DNA of 64,000 bases from an uncultured Myxococcales bacterium (GTDB lineage: Bacteria > Myxococcota_A > UBA9042): NCBI GenBank assembly GCA_903840165.1, contig CAIMEY010000048.1, forward strand, positions 21,741 through 85,740, read 5' to 3'. Below are positions 19,559-30,380 of this stretch, piece by piece. The notes below the pieces were generated by a model, which was not told the origin of the DNA, searched no databases, and worked only from the letters and a program-made list of their open reading frames with translations. Every line of letters begins with the position of its first letter. Position 1 is the stretch's first letter. Made by a program: the position numbers and the translations under genes.

Positions 19559-19743
19559 GTCTATCGGGTTTGCTGAGCATTCCTGGCGCGAATCACGGCG
19601 CTATGGTTCGCTGGCAGCGGTGACGGCCATCCGCCCCGCGAACGGCAAAGACGCCTAGCTGCCCAACTACTCATCGTCAAGCCGCGCCGACCCATCCTTG
19701 TGACGGTGCAAGAGAGGCGCCGGGGCGGCCAGGGAGTTCCGCC

Positions 19744-22452
19744 ATGGCCCAGGCTGGCAAACGCACTTTGCTTCTGATTGACGGGTCGCACGCGCTGTTT
19801 CGTGCGTTCTTTGCCGTGCGCAACCTCCGCTCGCCCAGCGGTGCGCCGACCGGGGCCGTATTCGGCCTAGTGTCGATGCTTCAGAAATTGCTTCGGCAAT
19901 TTGAGCCGACCTACGTCGCGGCTTGCTTTGATACGGCGGGGCCGACCTTTCGCCATGAGCTGGACCCGGCCTACAAGGCGCAACGACCTGATATGCCTGA
20001 AGATTTGGCGGCACAGTGGCCGGTCGCGGAGCGCCTGACCGCGGAGATGGGCATCGCCGTTCTGGTGCAGCCTGGACAAGAAGCTGATGATATTATTGCA
20101 ACTTTGGCGACGCAGGCCCATGCCGACGGGTGCAACGTCGCCATCGTGTCCGGGGACAAGGACCTGATGCAGTTGGTGCGCGATGCCCTGGGGACAGGCC
20201 CGCGTGTCGTGCAATACGATGACGGCAAAGGGCTTTTGTACAATGAAGCCGAAGTGCAGGCCAAATGGGGCGTCAGGGCCCAAGACCTAGGCGATCTCCT
20301 TGCGATCATGGGCGATTCTGCGGACAACATCCCCGGCGTACGCGGTATCGGTGAGAAGGGCGCAACCAAGTTAATCCAACAATTCAAGTCATTGGCGGGC
20401 GTTTACGAACACCTCGATGAGGTTACGCCGCCCCGTCTGCAGCAACTGCTGCGCGATGGTCAAGCCGATGCGCAGCGGTCACGGGTATTGGTCGAACTGA
20501 CGCGCGATGCGCCAATTCCTTGGAAGTATGCAGATTTGGCATTGAAGGAGCCCGACCGCGCTGCCCTGCAGGCGTCCTTTGCCGAGTTGGGCTTTAAGCG
20601 CCTGCTGCAATCGGTCAGCGACACGCCGGCCGAGGTGCCGCAGGCTGTTGAGGCGACGCTGGTGACCGTGACGACGCGTCAGCAACTCAGCGATCTGGCT
20701 GGAGAAATTTCCAGGGCAGGGCAGGTGGCCCTGTTTGCGGTAACCAGCGAAAACGATGGCGATCGCCTTCGGCCGATGTTTGGCGCTTGGGTCGGTCTGG
20801 CCCTGGCGTGGCCCGGTCATCACACGGCCTACGTGCCCTTGCGCCGCGATGTTCTGGGCGAGCGTGTGGCCGATCTCCTTGAAGTCACCGCGATTCTTGG
20901 CCCCGTACTCCAATCGGTGCAGTGCCAGGCCGTCCATGGCAAGTATGAAGCCCTGGTGCTCGGCCGCCATGGCATCTCGCTACCGCACATCGATGATGAC
21001 GTGATGCTGGCGAGCTACCTGCTCGAGCCCGAGCGCTACGGGCATTCGCTGCGCAACATTGCGTACGCACATCTGAATGTGACGCTGGAGACGGATGACG
21101 CCATCTGCGGTCGCGGCAAGGCGTGGGCGGGGTGGCAGGCCCTGCCGGTGGCGCGGGTGGCGCAGGTGTTGTCGCAACGGGTGGCGGCGATCGCCGCACT
21201 AGTTCCTTTGCTTACTGCAGAGTTGCGCGAACACGAGCTCTTTTCGCTCTACCGCGATCTGGAGATTCCGCTGCAGATGGTCCTGCGCACCATGGAGCAG
21301 CACGGGATCGCGGTGGATGTGGCTGAACTCGCAAGGCAAAGTGCTTGGTTGGCAGAGCAAATCGCCAAGCAAGAGGCGGAGATTCACGCGCTGGCCGGAG
21401 AACGCTTTGGCATCGGTTCTCCCCAGCAACTAGGCAAAATCCTTTTTGAAAAGCTTAAGTTGCCTGCCAAGAAGAAGACCCAAACTGGCTGGTCCACCGA
21501 TCAGAGCGTGCTGGAAACCTTAGATCATCCCATCGCGTCCCAGGTGCTGCGCTGGCGGCAGTTGACCAAGCTTAAGAGTACCTACACCGACGCGTTGCCC
21601 CTGCAGATTCAGCCGCAAACCCATCGGATTCACACTTGTTTTCAACAGGCGGTGGCGGCCACGGGGCGGCTCAGCTCGATCGAGCCTAACCTGCAGAATA
21701 TCCCGGTGCGCAGTCAGGAAGGTCGGCGAATTCGCCAAGCTTTTGTCACGGAGCCGGGCTGGCAACTGCTGAGCGCCGACTATAGCCAAGTCGAACTGCG
21801 GGTGATGGCGCATTTGGCCCATGATCCCGGGCTGCTGGCCGCGTTCCAAAGGGGCCTCGACATTCACCGCGAAACGGCGGCGCAGATCTTTGGCGTGCTG
21901 CCGGAACTGATCACGACCGCCGAGCGATCCAGCGCAAAAGCGATTGTTTTTGGGATCTTGTATGGCATGGGCTCTCAGCGCCTCGCCCGCGAGATCGGCG
22001 TGTCGCCCAAGGAGGCCAAGGCCTTCATCGAGCGGTATTTCCAGCGTTTTCCTGCGGTGCAGGCCTTTGTCGAACAGACGGTCGCCAAAGCCCGCGAAAC
22101 TGGTGAAGTTCGTACGCTTTATGGCCGTCGTCGTCCCGTGCCGGGGTTGCACAGCGAAAGCGCCATGGAGCGCGCGGGGGCGGAGCGTGTGGCCGTCAAT
22201 ACCCCAGTGCAAGGAACTGCCGCAGACCTGATCAAGCGGGCAATGCTTACTGTGGATGCGCAGTTGCGTGAGCGTGGCCTGAGGGCGCGCTTGCTTTTGC
22301 AGGTGCACGATGAACTGCTGCTCGAAGTGCCGGATGCGGAACTGCCAGAGGTTACTGAGCTTGTGCGCCAAGCGATGATGGGCGCGGGCGATTTGGCCGT
22401 GCCCTTGCAGGTGGACGCGCGGGCCGCCCTCAACTGGGCCTTGGCTCACTGA
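19744..22452 (+). CDS. polA: DNA polymerase I
   Basis: The 902-residue enzyme has three parts. The N-terminal 5'-3' exonuclease shows EADDIIATLA, SGDKDLMQLV and GDSADNIPGVRGIGEKGA. The middle 3'-5' exonuclease-like domain lacks the usual acidic residues (FAVTSEND where FDTET is expected, GKYE for the Asp of motif II), so proofreading is probably lost. The polymerase domain keeps motif A (LLSADYSQVELRVMAHL) and motif C (LQVHDELLLEV). Motif B reads RSSAKAIVFGILYGMG, with Val where the common sequence has Asn. It functions in Okazaki fragment maturation and repair. It converges on the epimerase gene. Confidence 0.95.
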   Translation: MAQAGKRTLLLIDGSHALFRAFFAVRNLRSPSGAPTGAVFGLVSMLQKLLRQFEPTYVAACFDTAGPTFRHELDPAYKAQRPDMPEDLAAQWPVAERLTAEMGIAVLVQPGQEADDIIATLATQAHADGCNVAIVSGDKDLMQLVRDALGTGPRVVQYDDGKGLLYNEAEVQAKWGVRAQDLGDLLAIMGDSADNIPGVRGIGEKGATKLIQQFKSLAGVYEHLDEVTPPRLQQLLRDGQADAQRSRVLVELTRDAPIPWKYADLALKEPDRAALQASFAELGFKRLLQSVSDTPAEVPQAVEATLVTVTTRQQLSDLAGEISRAGQVALFAVTSENDGDRLRPMFGAWVGLALAWPGHHTAYVPLRRDVLGERVADLLEVTAILGPVLQSVQCQAVHGKYEALVLGRHGISLPHIDDDVMLASYLLEPERYGHSLRNIAYAHLNVTLETDDAICGRGKAWAGWQALPVARVAQVLSQRVAAIAALVPLLTAELREHELFSLYRDLEIPLQMVLRTMEQHGIAVDVAELARQSAWLAEQIAKQEAEIHALAGERFGIGSPQQLGKILFEKLKLPAKKKTQTGWSTDQSVLETLDHPIASQVLRWRQLTKLKSTYTDALPLQIQPQTHRIHTCFQQAVAATGRLSSIEPNLQNIPVRSQEGRRIRQAFVTEPGWQLLSADYSQVELRVMAHLAHDPGLLAAFQRGLDIHRETAAQIFGVLPELITTAERSSAKAIVFGILYGMGSQRLAREIGVSPKEAKAFIERYFQRFPAVQAFVEQTVAKARETGEVRTLYGRRRPVPGLHSESAMERAGAERVAVNTPVQGTAADLIKRAMLTVDAQLRERGLRARLLLQVHDELLLEVPDAELPEVTELVRQAMMGAGDLAVPLQVDARAALNWALAH

Positions 22453-22470
22453 GCCGCTAGCTAGATAAGG

Positions 22471-22878
22471 CTATGCTTTTTCGAGCAATTCGACCAACAC
22501 ACCGCCGGTCGTCTTGGGATGGGCAAAGCGCGTCGGCAGGCCCTCAGCGCCCAGTTTTGGCCCTTGGCCTAGTAAGATCGCGCCGTGCTGGGCCGCATGT
22601 TCACTGCTAGCGGCCAAATCCGTCGTTTCCAGGCAGACATGGTGAATACCAGGGCCACGATCAGAAATAAATTTGGAGATTTCGCTGTTCTCATGCAGGG
22701 GTTCAAGGAGCTCCACCGATGTCTCGCCACAGCGCAAAAACGCAATGCGAAGGCCCCGTTCCGGCATTTCAACGACTTGTTCCAGCGTCAGCCCCAGGGC
22801 CTGCTGCCAGATGGCCAAGCCTTCCGCCATGGTGCGCACGGCAATGCCCAGGTGATTGATGCGTGTTGGTGCGGCCAT
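22471..22878 (-). CDS. mce: Methylmalonyl-CoA epimerase
   Basis: The 135-residue vicinal-oxygen-chelate protein begins RINHLGIAVRTM (first metal His) and contains the family segments PERGLRIAFLRCGETSVELL, GPGIHHVCLET and GVLVELLEK (metal-binding Glu). It interconverts (R)- and (S)-methylmalonyl-CoA in propionyl-CoA metabolism. The ATG at 22878 has CTGGAGGG upstream. The gene is divergent from the ABC ATPase gene (76 nt apart) and convergent with polA; no mutase gene is in the window. Confidence 0.92.
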   Translation of the reverse strand: MAAPTRINHLGIAVRTMAEGLAIWQQALGLTLEQVVEMPERGLRIAFLRCGETSVELLEPLHENSEISKFISDRGPGIHHVCLETTDLAASSEHAAQHGAILLGQGPKLGAEGLPTRFAHPKTTGGVLVELLEKA

Positions 22879-22954
22879 GCTACCCTCCAGTTGCTGACGG
22901 CTACCTCGCACGCAGGCCGAGCGGCGTCAAGGCAGCGCCAACCAAAGTTACACA

Positions 22955-23698
22955 ATGATTGAGTTTCGCAACATTTCCAAGTCTTTCGGCAGCAAGCACG
23001 TTCTGCGCGACGTGTCCTTGACGGTCGACAAAGGCCAAATCCTCTTCATCGTCGGCATTTCCGGGGCGGGTAAGTCGGTGCTGGTCAAGCACTTGGTTGG
23101 CTTAATGAAACCCGATTCTGGCCAGGTCCTGCTCGACGGCGTCGACATTACCAACCTGGACGAAAAGGCCTTCTACCCGGTGCGCAAGCGCTGCGCCATG
23201 GTCTTTCAGCACTCGACGCTGTTTGACTCGATGTCCTTGGTTGAAAACGTGATTCTCCCGCTGCGCAAGCACAAAGGCATGACCGGCGAGCCGGCGCGAC
23301 GCACGGCGATGGGTTTTCTTGCACGCGTGCACATGGACCACATGGCCGAGAAATTCCCCAGTGATATCGGCGATGGTCTGCGCAAACGCGTGGCGATCGC
23401 CCGGGCCCTGACCCTAGACCCTGACTTTGTGATCTTTGACGAACCGACCACGGGCCTTGACCCGATGGCGGCGGCCAATGTCGACCGACTGATCCGAGAA
23501 CTGGCCGACGAACAAGGAGTTACCTCGATCGTCGTCAGCCATGACCTGCGCTCGATCTTCACCGTCGCCGATCGGATCGCCATGATTTACCAGGGGCATG
23601 TGCTACTCGATGGCACGCCGCGGGAGTTTCGCTCTAACGAGAATCCAATCATTCAGCAGTTTATTCAAGGACTTGCTGAAGGTCCGATGGTGCTCTAA
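22955..23698 (+). CDS. MlaF-like ABC transporter ATPase with altered signature motif
   Basis: The 247-residue ATPase shows Walker A GISGAGKSVLVKHLVG, a Q-loop (VFQHSTLFDSMSLVENV) and Walker B FVIFDEPTTGLDP, then the SHDL switch histidine. This places it in the phospholipid-transport MlaF/Mkl branch. The ABC signature, normally LSGG[MQ], reads IGDGL (PSDIGDGLRKRV), losing the serine that contacts the gamma-phosphate across the dimer. Its partner gene downstream encodes an MCE-domain protein, but no MlaE permease is between or beside them. Likely role: ATPase for lipid trafficking between the membranes, possibly with weakened hydrolysis. Confidence 0.85.
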   Translation: MIEFRNISKSFGSKHVLRDVSLTVDKGQILFIVGISGAGKSVLVKHLVGLMKPDSGQVLLDGVDITNLDEKAFYPVRKRCAMVFQHSTLFDSMSLVENVILPLRKHKGMTGEPARRTAMGFLARVHMDHMAEKFPSDIGDGLRKRVAIARALTLDPDFVIFDEPTTGLDPMAAANVDRLIRELADEQGVTSIVVSHDLRSIFTVADRIAMIYQGHVLLDGTPREFRSNENPIIQQFIQGLAEGPMVL

Positions 23699-23800
23699 CC
23701 ACCACCGTTATCGTCAACTTGCGGCTGCTGCCGTCTGCTGCGACACTGCCGCGGCCCGCGACGGCTGACAAAGCGCGATCGCGTCCGCCTGAGGTTTGGG

Positions 23801-24868
23801 GTGAAGGAAAAGTCGATCGAAGTCAAAGTCGGAGCATTGGTGCTGGTTTGCGTGGCGCTATTGGTCACTTTTGTCATCGTGCTCGGCGATTTTGGTGGCA
23901 GTAGCGGCTATCCCATGGCCATCGATTACGACACCGCCAGCGACCTCAAGCCCGGCGCGCCGGTGAAGATCGCGGGCGTAAATGCCGGAAAAATCAAGCG
24001 AATTGAATACTGGGGCGGCAAGCTCGATCCGGCCATTGGTCGCCGCGTGATCGTTCGCGTGCACGTGGACTTTGACCCTGATAAGGGCAAAAGCTTGCAC
24101 AAGGACGCGCAGTTCTACATCTCGACCCAGGGCATCCTTGGCGAAAAGTATATCGAAGTCGATCCGGGCACCTATGAACAGCCGGTCCTGCCCGTCAACG
24201 CCGTGTCGCTGGGACAACCGCCGCTGCGCATGGAGATTCTCGGCCAGCAATTGACCAAGGTGTCGGGGGCGATTACCCGAATTCTTGAAAAGAATGAGAA
24301 GGTTGTCAACGACGTGCTGGTCCATGCGGATGAGACGGTCCTCGAAGGCAAGAAGGCGTTGCACGACGCCGATCAGCTCATCACCGACAACAAGGACGAC
24401 ATTCGCCAGGCGATCCAGAAGCTGGACCAGGCGGCCGACAAGGCAGATAAGCTTGTGAATTCATTGCAAGTCGCCGTGGGCGATGGCAAGCAGATCAAGA
24501 GAACCCTGGCCAATGCCGAGACCGTCAGTGCCGAAGTGCGGGAAAAGGCGGGGCCGATGCTCGCCGATCTCAAGGCGTCGAGTCATAACGTCCGAAGTTA
24601 TACGGAGAAACTGCGCGACCGTCCGACGGCCGAGGTGCTCCTGGGCGACAAAGTCGGCGGCAAGGTGCTCGGCGTGGTCGACAAAGTGGACGGCGCCGTT
24701 AGCAAGGCCGACGGGGCCATTGCCGACGTCAAGGAAGTCACTGCTGCCGCGCGCGCCGGCAAAGGCACGATCGGCGGCCTGCTCATGGACAACGAGCTGT
24801 TCATGGATCTGAAGCTCCTGCTCAAAGACCTCAAGAGGCATCCCTGGAAATTCATCTGGCGCGAATAG
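23801..24868 (+). CDS. MlaD-like MCE-domain lipid-transport protein
   Basis: The 355-residue protein has a short cytoplasmic start, one transmembrane helix (residues about 8-28, VGALVLVCVALLVTFVIVLG), and an MCE domain. The domain contains TASDLKPGAPVKIAGVNAG and ISTQGILGEKYIEVDPG. A long, predicted helical C-terminal region follows, with repeated Lys/Asp/Val (ADKADKLVNSL, VDKVDGAVSKADGAIADVK). MCE proteins form hexameric rings that shuttle lipids across the periplasm. Start is GTG with GAGG six bases upstream. It lies 102 nt after the ATPase gene and is probably co-transcribed. Confidence 0.88.
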   Translation: MKEKSIEVKVGALVLVCVALLVTFVIVLGDFGGSSGYPMAIDYDTASDLKPGAPVKIAGVNAGKIKRIEYWGGKLDPAIGRRVIVRVHVDFDPDKGKSLHKDAQFYISTQGILGEKYIEVDPGTYEQPVLPVNAVSLGQPPLRMEILGQQLTKVSGAITRILEKNEKVVNDVLVHADETVLEGKKALHDADQLITDNKDDIRQAIQKLDQAADKADKLVNSLQVAVGDGKQIKRTLANAETVSAEVREKAGPMLADLKASSHNVRSYTEKLRDRPTAEVLLGDKVGGKVLGVVDKVDGAVSKADGAIADVKEVTAAARAGKGTIGGLLMDNELFMDLKLLLKDLKRHPWKFIWRE

Positions 24869-25577
24869 GGGTTAGCCATTCTGTGGACCCCGTTCTCTGG
24901 CCCAGTCCGACCGCCGTTCGGCCTGGGAAAAACGCCAGCGCAGGCAAAAAAAAATCGGCCCAAGTGGCAAATGCGCTTGACAGCCCGACACGCCTGACGC
25001 ACACTAACGGCCCGCTGCGGCGACCTCGGTTACCGCAGCCTCCTCCCATCGGGAAAGGAGCCTTCGCAGAAGGGACCAGAAATCGGATCGGGGCAACCCG
25101 GACAAGACCTGGAAACTGCTGCAAGAAGTTGAGAGTCCGGAAGGACCTCTTCTCTCCGCGAAGGCACGATGGGCGCCCTTCCACTGGGCGCAGGCGATCG
25201 CGAAGGTGCGATAAGCACCGGCTGTGACGGCCGATCCTCGGGCGAGTCCCGAACGATGCCGTCCCTTTGTTCTGTTCCCTGGTTGTCGAGCTCCGGCGCA
25301 AAAGCCGAAGCATATTCGACCCAACCAGGCACAGACGCAGGATGCGACCCTGCCTCAGTTGGCCCCGCGACAGAGGCCTGCCACATTCGAAAAGGCTCGA
25401 ACACCGCTGAAATCAGTGGCTTGTCGAGTCCTCTGGCTTGCTGTTGCTCTAGGTCCGTCGGACCAGCCCCGCCTCCAGAGAGCCTTGACCGGTGAACGGT
25501 CGCTCGGACGATTTCCCCGTGGAAATCCTAGCCGATTTGTCAGTGATTCTGCGTACGAACGATTCGGAGACTGCGCA
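24869..25577 (+). promoter_or_regulatory. 709-nt non-coding leader upstream of rpsL
   Basis: No gene is supported here. A TTGACA at 24977-24982 is followed after 17 nt by CACACT (25000-25005), a weak candidate promoter. Downstream the leader is dense with perfect hairpins. The largest pairs CCTGGTTG (25278-25285) with CAACCAGG (25322-25329), plus an inner TCGA pair and a smaller CGGC/GCCG stem. Others are GGTCC/GGACC (25452-25464), GACCG/CGGTC near 25490, and GATTTCC-CCGT-GGAAATC (25510-25527), the last about 50 nt before the rpsL start. It is plausibly a cis-regulatory RNA for the str genes; this is inference from structure alone. Confidence 0.5.
24901..24927 (+). terminator. Possible terminator hairpin after mlaD-like gene
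   Basis: Arms CCCAG + CCGA pair with TCGG + CTGGG around a 7-nt loop, with one 1x1 mismatch. It lies 32 nt after the MCE gene stop. No U-tract follows (the next bases are AAAAAC), so intrinsic termination on this strand is doubtful. Confidence 0.35.
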
Positions 25578-25949
25578 ATGCCAACGATTAACCAACTGGT
25601 CCGTGCCCGCCGCGAAGACAAGCACGTCAAGACCAAGGCGCCTGCCCTGCAAGCCTGCCCGCAAAAGCGGGGCGTCTGCACGCGCGTTTACACGACCACG
25701 CCCAAGAAGCCGAACTCCGCGCTGCGCAAAGTGGCTCGTGTTCGCCTTTCCAACGGCATGGAAGTGACCTCGTACATCCCCGGCGTCGGCCACAACCTGC
25801 AAGAGCACAGCATCGTGCTCATCCGCGGTGGTCGTGTGAAGGACCTGCCTGGTGTGCGTTACCACATCGTGCGCGGCACCTTGGACACCACTGGTGTGGC
25901 CAACCGCCGTCGCAGCCGCAGCAAATACGGCGCCAAGCGGCCCAAGTAG
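25578..25949 (+). CDS. rpsL: 30S ribosomal protein S12
   Basis: The 123-residue protein is a canonical S12: [15 protein letters not shown] start, [16 protein letters not shown] (decoding-centre loop, site of streptomycin resistance changes), and [17 protein letters not shown] with the Asp that is often methylthiolated. The frame is open far upstream, but the ATG at 25578 with CGGAGA seven bases before it gives the conserved N terminus. First gene of the str-type group; rpsG follows after 113 nt. Confidence 0.98.
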   Translation: MPTINQLVRARREDKHVKTKAPALQACPQKRGVCTRVYTTTPKKPNSALRKVARVRLSNGMEVTSYIPGVGHNLQEHSIVLIRGGRVKDLPGVRYHIVRGTLDTTGVANRRRSRSKYGAKRPK

Positions 25950-26062
25950 TCGCGATTCGCGGCCCTGGCTGCCCGCTCCTTAGGGGTGAGCAAAGCCAGA
26001 AGCTCCGCGAAAACTGCTGTACAAAAAGCTAGTTGCCCGAACCCGTTACTGGAGTCCAGCCC

Positions 26063-26533
26063 ATGCCCCGCCGTCGCGAAGTACCCAAGCGCCACATCAT
26101 CAAGGATCCCAAGTATGGCGACACGCTTGTTGCCAAGTTCGCCAACTGCTTGATGTGGGATGGCAAAAAGTCTGTGGCCGAGGCCGTGCTCTACGGCGCC
26201 CTGGAGAAAGTCCAGAACCGCGGCAAGGACGACCCGATCAAGCTGTTCAAGACCGCGCTGGAAAACATCCGCCCGGCCGTGGAAGTGAAGTCCCGCCGCG
26301 TCGGTGGCTCCAACTATCAGGTGCCCGTGGAAATCCGTCCGGAACGGCGCACGGCGCTGTCGATTCGTTGGCTCATTGCCGCCGCCCGCGCCCGTGGCGA
26401 GAAGTCGATGGAAGAGAAGCTGGCCGGCGAGATCCTCGATGCTTCGCAAGCCCGCGGAACTGCGGTTAAGAAGCGGGAAGACGTTCACCGCATGGCGGAA
26501 GCCAACAAGGCCTTCGCCCACTACCGCTGGTAA
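26063..26533 (+). CDS. rpsG: 30S ribosomal protein S7
   Basis: The 156-residue protein has the standard S7 start [10 protein letters not shown], the core [20 protein letters not shown], and the [13 protein letters not shown] segment. S7 nucleates folding of the 16S rRNA 3' domain and is the autogenous repressor of the str operon in E. coli. The ATG is preceded by GGAG eight bases upstream. The 113-nt spacer from rpsL and the 148-nt spacer to fusA are both structured and longer than usual. Confidence 0.98.
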   Translation: MPRRREVPKRHIIKDPKYGDTLVAKFANCLMWDGKKSVAEAVLYGALEKVQNRGKDDPIKLFKTALENIRPAVEVKSRRVGGSNYQVPVEIRPERRTALSIRWLIAAARARGEKSMEEKLAGEILDASQARGTAVKKREDVHRMAEANKAFAHYRW

Positions 26534-26681
26534 CAGCGGGCACGACCTCGCGCCGCCCCATCGGGCCATGGCAACTGGTCGCGGTGTCTCAGAAATTGGC
26601 CATTCGGCTCCCAAGTTTTGCCGCCTTCCGGCGCCTGCGACCCAGCAAGTCAACCCTTGCCGTGCAGAAAGAGAGAATACA

Positions 26682-28769
<2,088 letters not shown>

Positions 28770-28832
28770 TTCGCGATTTTGTAGCGCGAATCCTCATTTT
28801 CCCTGTGCGATTTGCAAGGAAGGAAAGCCACC

Positions 28833-29141
<309 letters not shown>

Positions 29142-29315
29142 GGTTGAACGCGCACTCACAACCTGGTGTTCCTCAAGAGGGACGCTGAGTTGTGGGACGA
29201 CCGACCCTGTCCGAGCGGGCAGCATCGTCGGCCAAGCGGCAACCAGAGAGACCACCGATGCCCTTGCGTTGACGCGCAACGGCTCCAGCAATGACCGACG
29301 TTTCCGGAGGCAGCC

Positions 29316-29936
29316 ATGCCCAAGATTTCCATCCTCAATGCCCAGGCCCAGGCCGTTGGCGAAATCGAATTGAGCGACGACGTGTTCGCCGCCGAGATTA
29401 AGCCGCACCTGCACTGGGAAATCGTGCGCAACCAGCTGGCCAATCGCCGCGCCGGTACGCACTCGACCAAGACCCGTACCACGGTGCATGGCACGACCAA
29501 GAAGGCCTTGCGCCAGAAGGGTTCCGGCGGCGCTCGTCACGGTTCGCGCAAGGCTCCGATCTACGTCGGCGGCGGCGTGGCCCACGGACCGCACCCGCGT
29601 GACTACAGCTACACGGTGCCCAAGCAGGTTCGCCGTGCGGCGCTGTGCTCAGCCCTGAGCACCCGTCTCCAGGGCGGCGCGCTGCTGGTGGTTGATTCCT
29701 TTGGCCTCTCGGCGCCCAAGACCAAGACCGCAGCCCTGGTGCTGGGTCGTCTTGGTGCCAACAAGGCGCTGGTCGTGACCGGCGGCGAGGATGCGAACCT
29801 GCACCGCTCGATCCGCAACTTGCCGAGCGCCAAGTACATTCGCGCCGAGGGTGTCAACGTCTATGACGTGCTCAAGTACGACACCTTGGTTCTGACTGTC
29901 GACGCCGTGCAGGCCCTGCACGCTCGGCTTGGTTAA
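29316..29936 (+). CDS. rplD: 50S ribosomal protein L4
   Basis: The 206-residue protein shows the L4 core: LANRRAGTHSTKTRTTVHGT, then QKGSGGARHGSRKAPIYVGG (the loop lining the exit tunnel) and the Rossmann-like C-terminal half. L4 is the autogenous regulator of the S10 operon in gammaproteobacteria. Start ATG follows CCGGAGGC. It lies 60 nt before rplW. Confidence 0.98.
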   Translation: MPKISILNAQAQAVGEIELSDDVFAAEIKPHLHWEIVRNQLANRRAGTHSTKTRTTVHGTTKKALRQKGSGGARHGSRKAPIYVGGGVAHGPHPRDYSYTVPKQVRRAALCSALSTRLQGGALLVVDSFGLSAPKTKTAALVLGRLGANKALVVTGGEDANLHRSIRNLPSAKYIRAEGVNVYDVLKYDTLVLTVDAVQALHARLG

Positions 29937-29996
29937 CGCATTCCGCGGCCGCTGCTGGGGTTGACCCAGTTCGCTGCCCTTCCGACGAGGTTCCCG

Positions 29997-30290
29997 ATGG
30001 CCCTGCACGTCACCCAAGTTCTGGTTCGTCCGTTGATCACGGAAAAGAACAATCTCGGCCGAGAGCACAACAACGAGATTGTTTTCGAAGTCCATCGCGA
30101 CGCCAACAAGCCGCAGATTAAGGCCGCCGTTGAGCAGCTGTTTGGCGTGGAAGTCGAAGACGTCCGCACCATTCGTAAGCTGGGTAAGCTGCGCCGCGTC
30201 GGCAAGTACAGCGGTTACCGCGTCGACACCAAGAAGGCGATCGTCAAGCTGCCCGAGGGCGCCAACATCGATTTCTTCCAGGGCGTGTAG
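29997..30290 (+). CDS. rplW: 50S ribosomal protein L23
   Basis: The 97-residue protein opens MALHVTQVLVRPLITEKNNL and contains the conserved VEDVRTIRKLGKLRRVGKYSG. L23 sits at the tunnel exit and docks trigger factor and SRP. The ATG at 29997 has GAGG six bases upstream; an earlier in-frame start lacks homology. 90 nt separate it from rplB. Confidence 0.97.
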   Translation: MALHVTQVLVRPLITEKNNLGREHNNEIVFEVHRDANKPQIKAAVEQLFGVEVEDVRTIRKLGKLRRVGKYSGYRVDTKKAIVKLPEGANIDFFQGV

Positions 30291-30380
30291 CTTCCGGGCG
30301 CACGACCGAGTCGGCCGTTGCGTTGCTAAGTTCGCTGGACCCTTTTGAGACTTTTGCTCTTTGTAGAATCGGAGCCAACC

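Noticed and set aside
25125..25150. SRP-RNA-like string GTCCGGAAGGA in the rpsL leader
   Set aside because: It forms only a 4-bp GGAA hairpin; the flanking asymmetric loop and second conserved helix of 4.5S RNA are missing.
25224..25577. N-terminal extension of S12 from an upstream in-frame start
   Set aside because: The upstream residues have no S12 homology; open frames upstream of several ribosomal genes here reflect few stop codons in GC-rich spacers.
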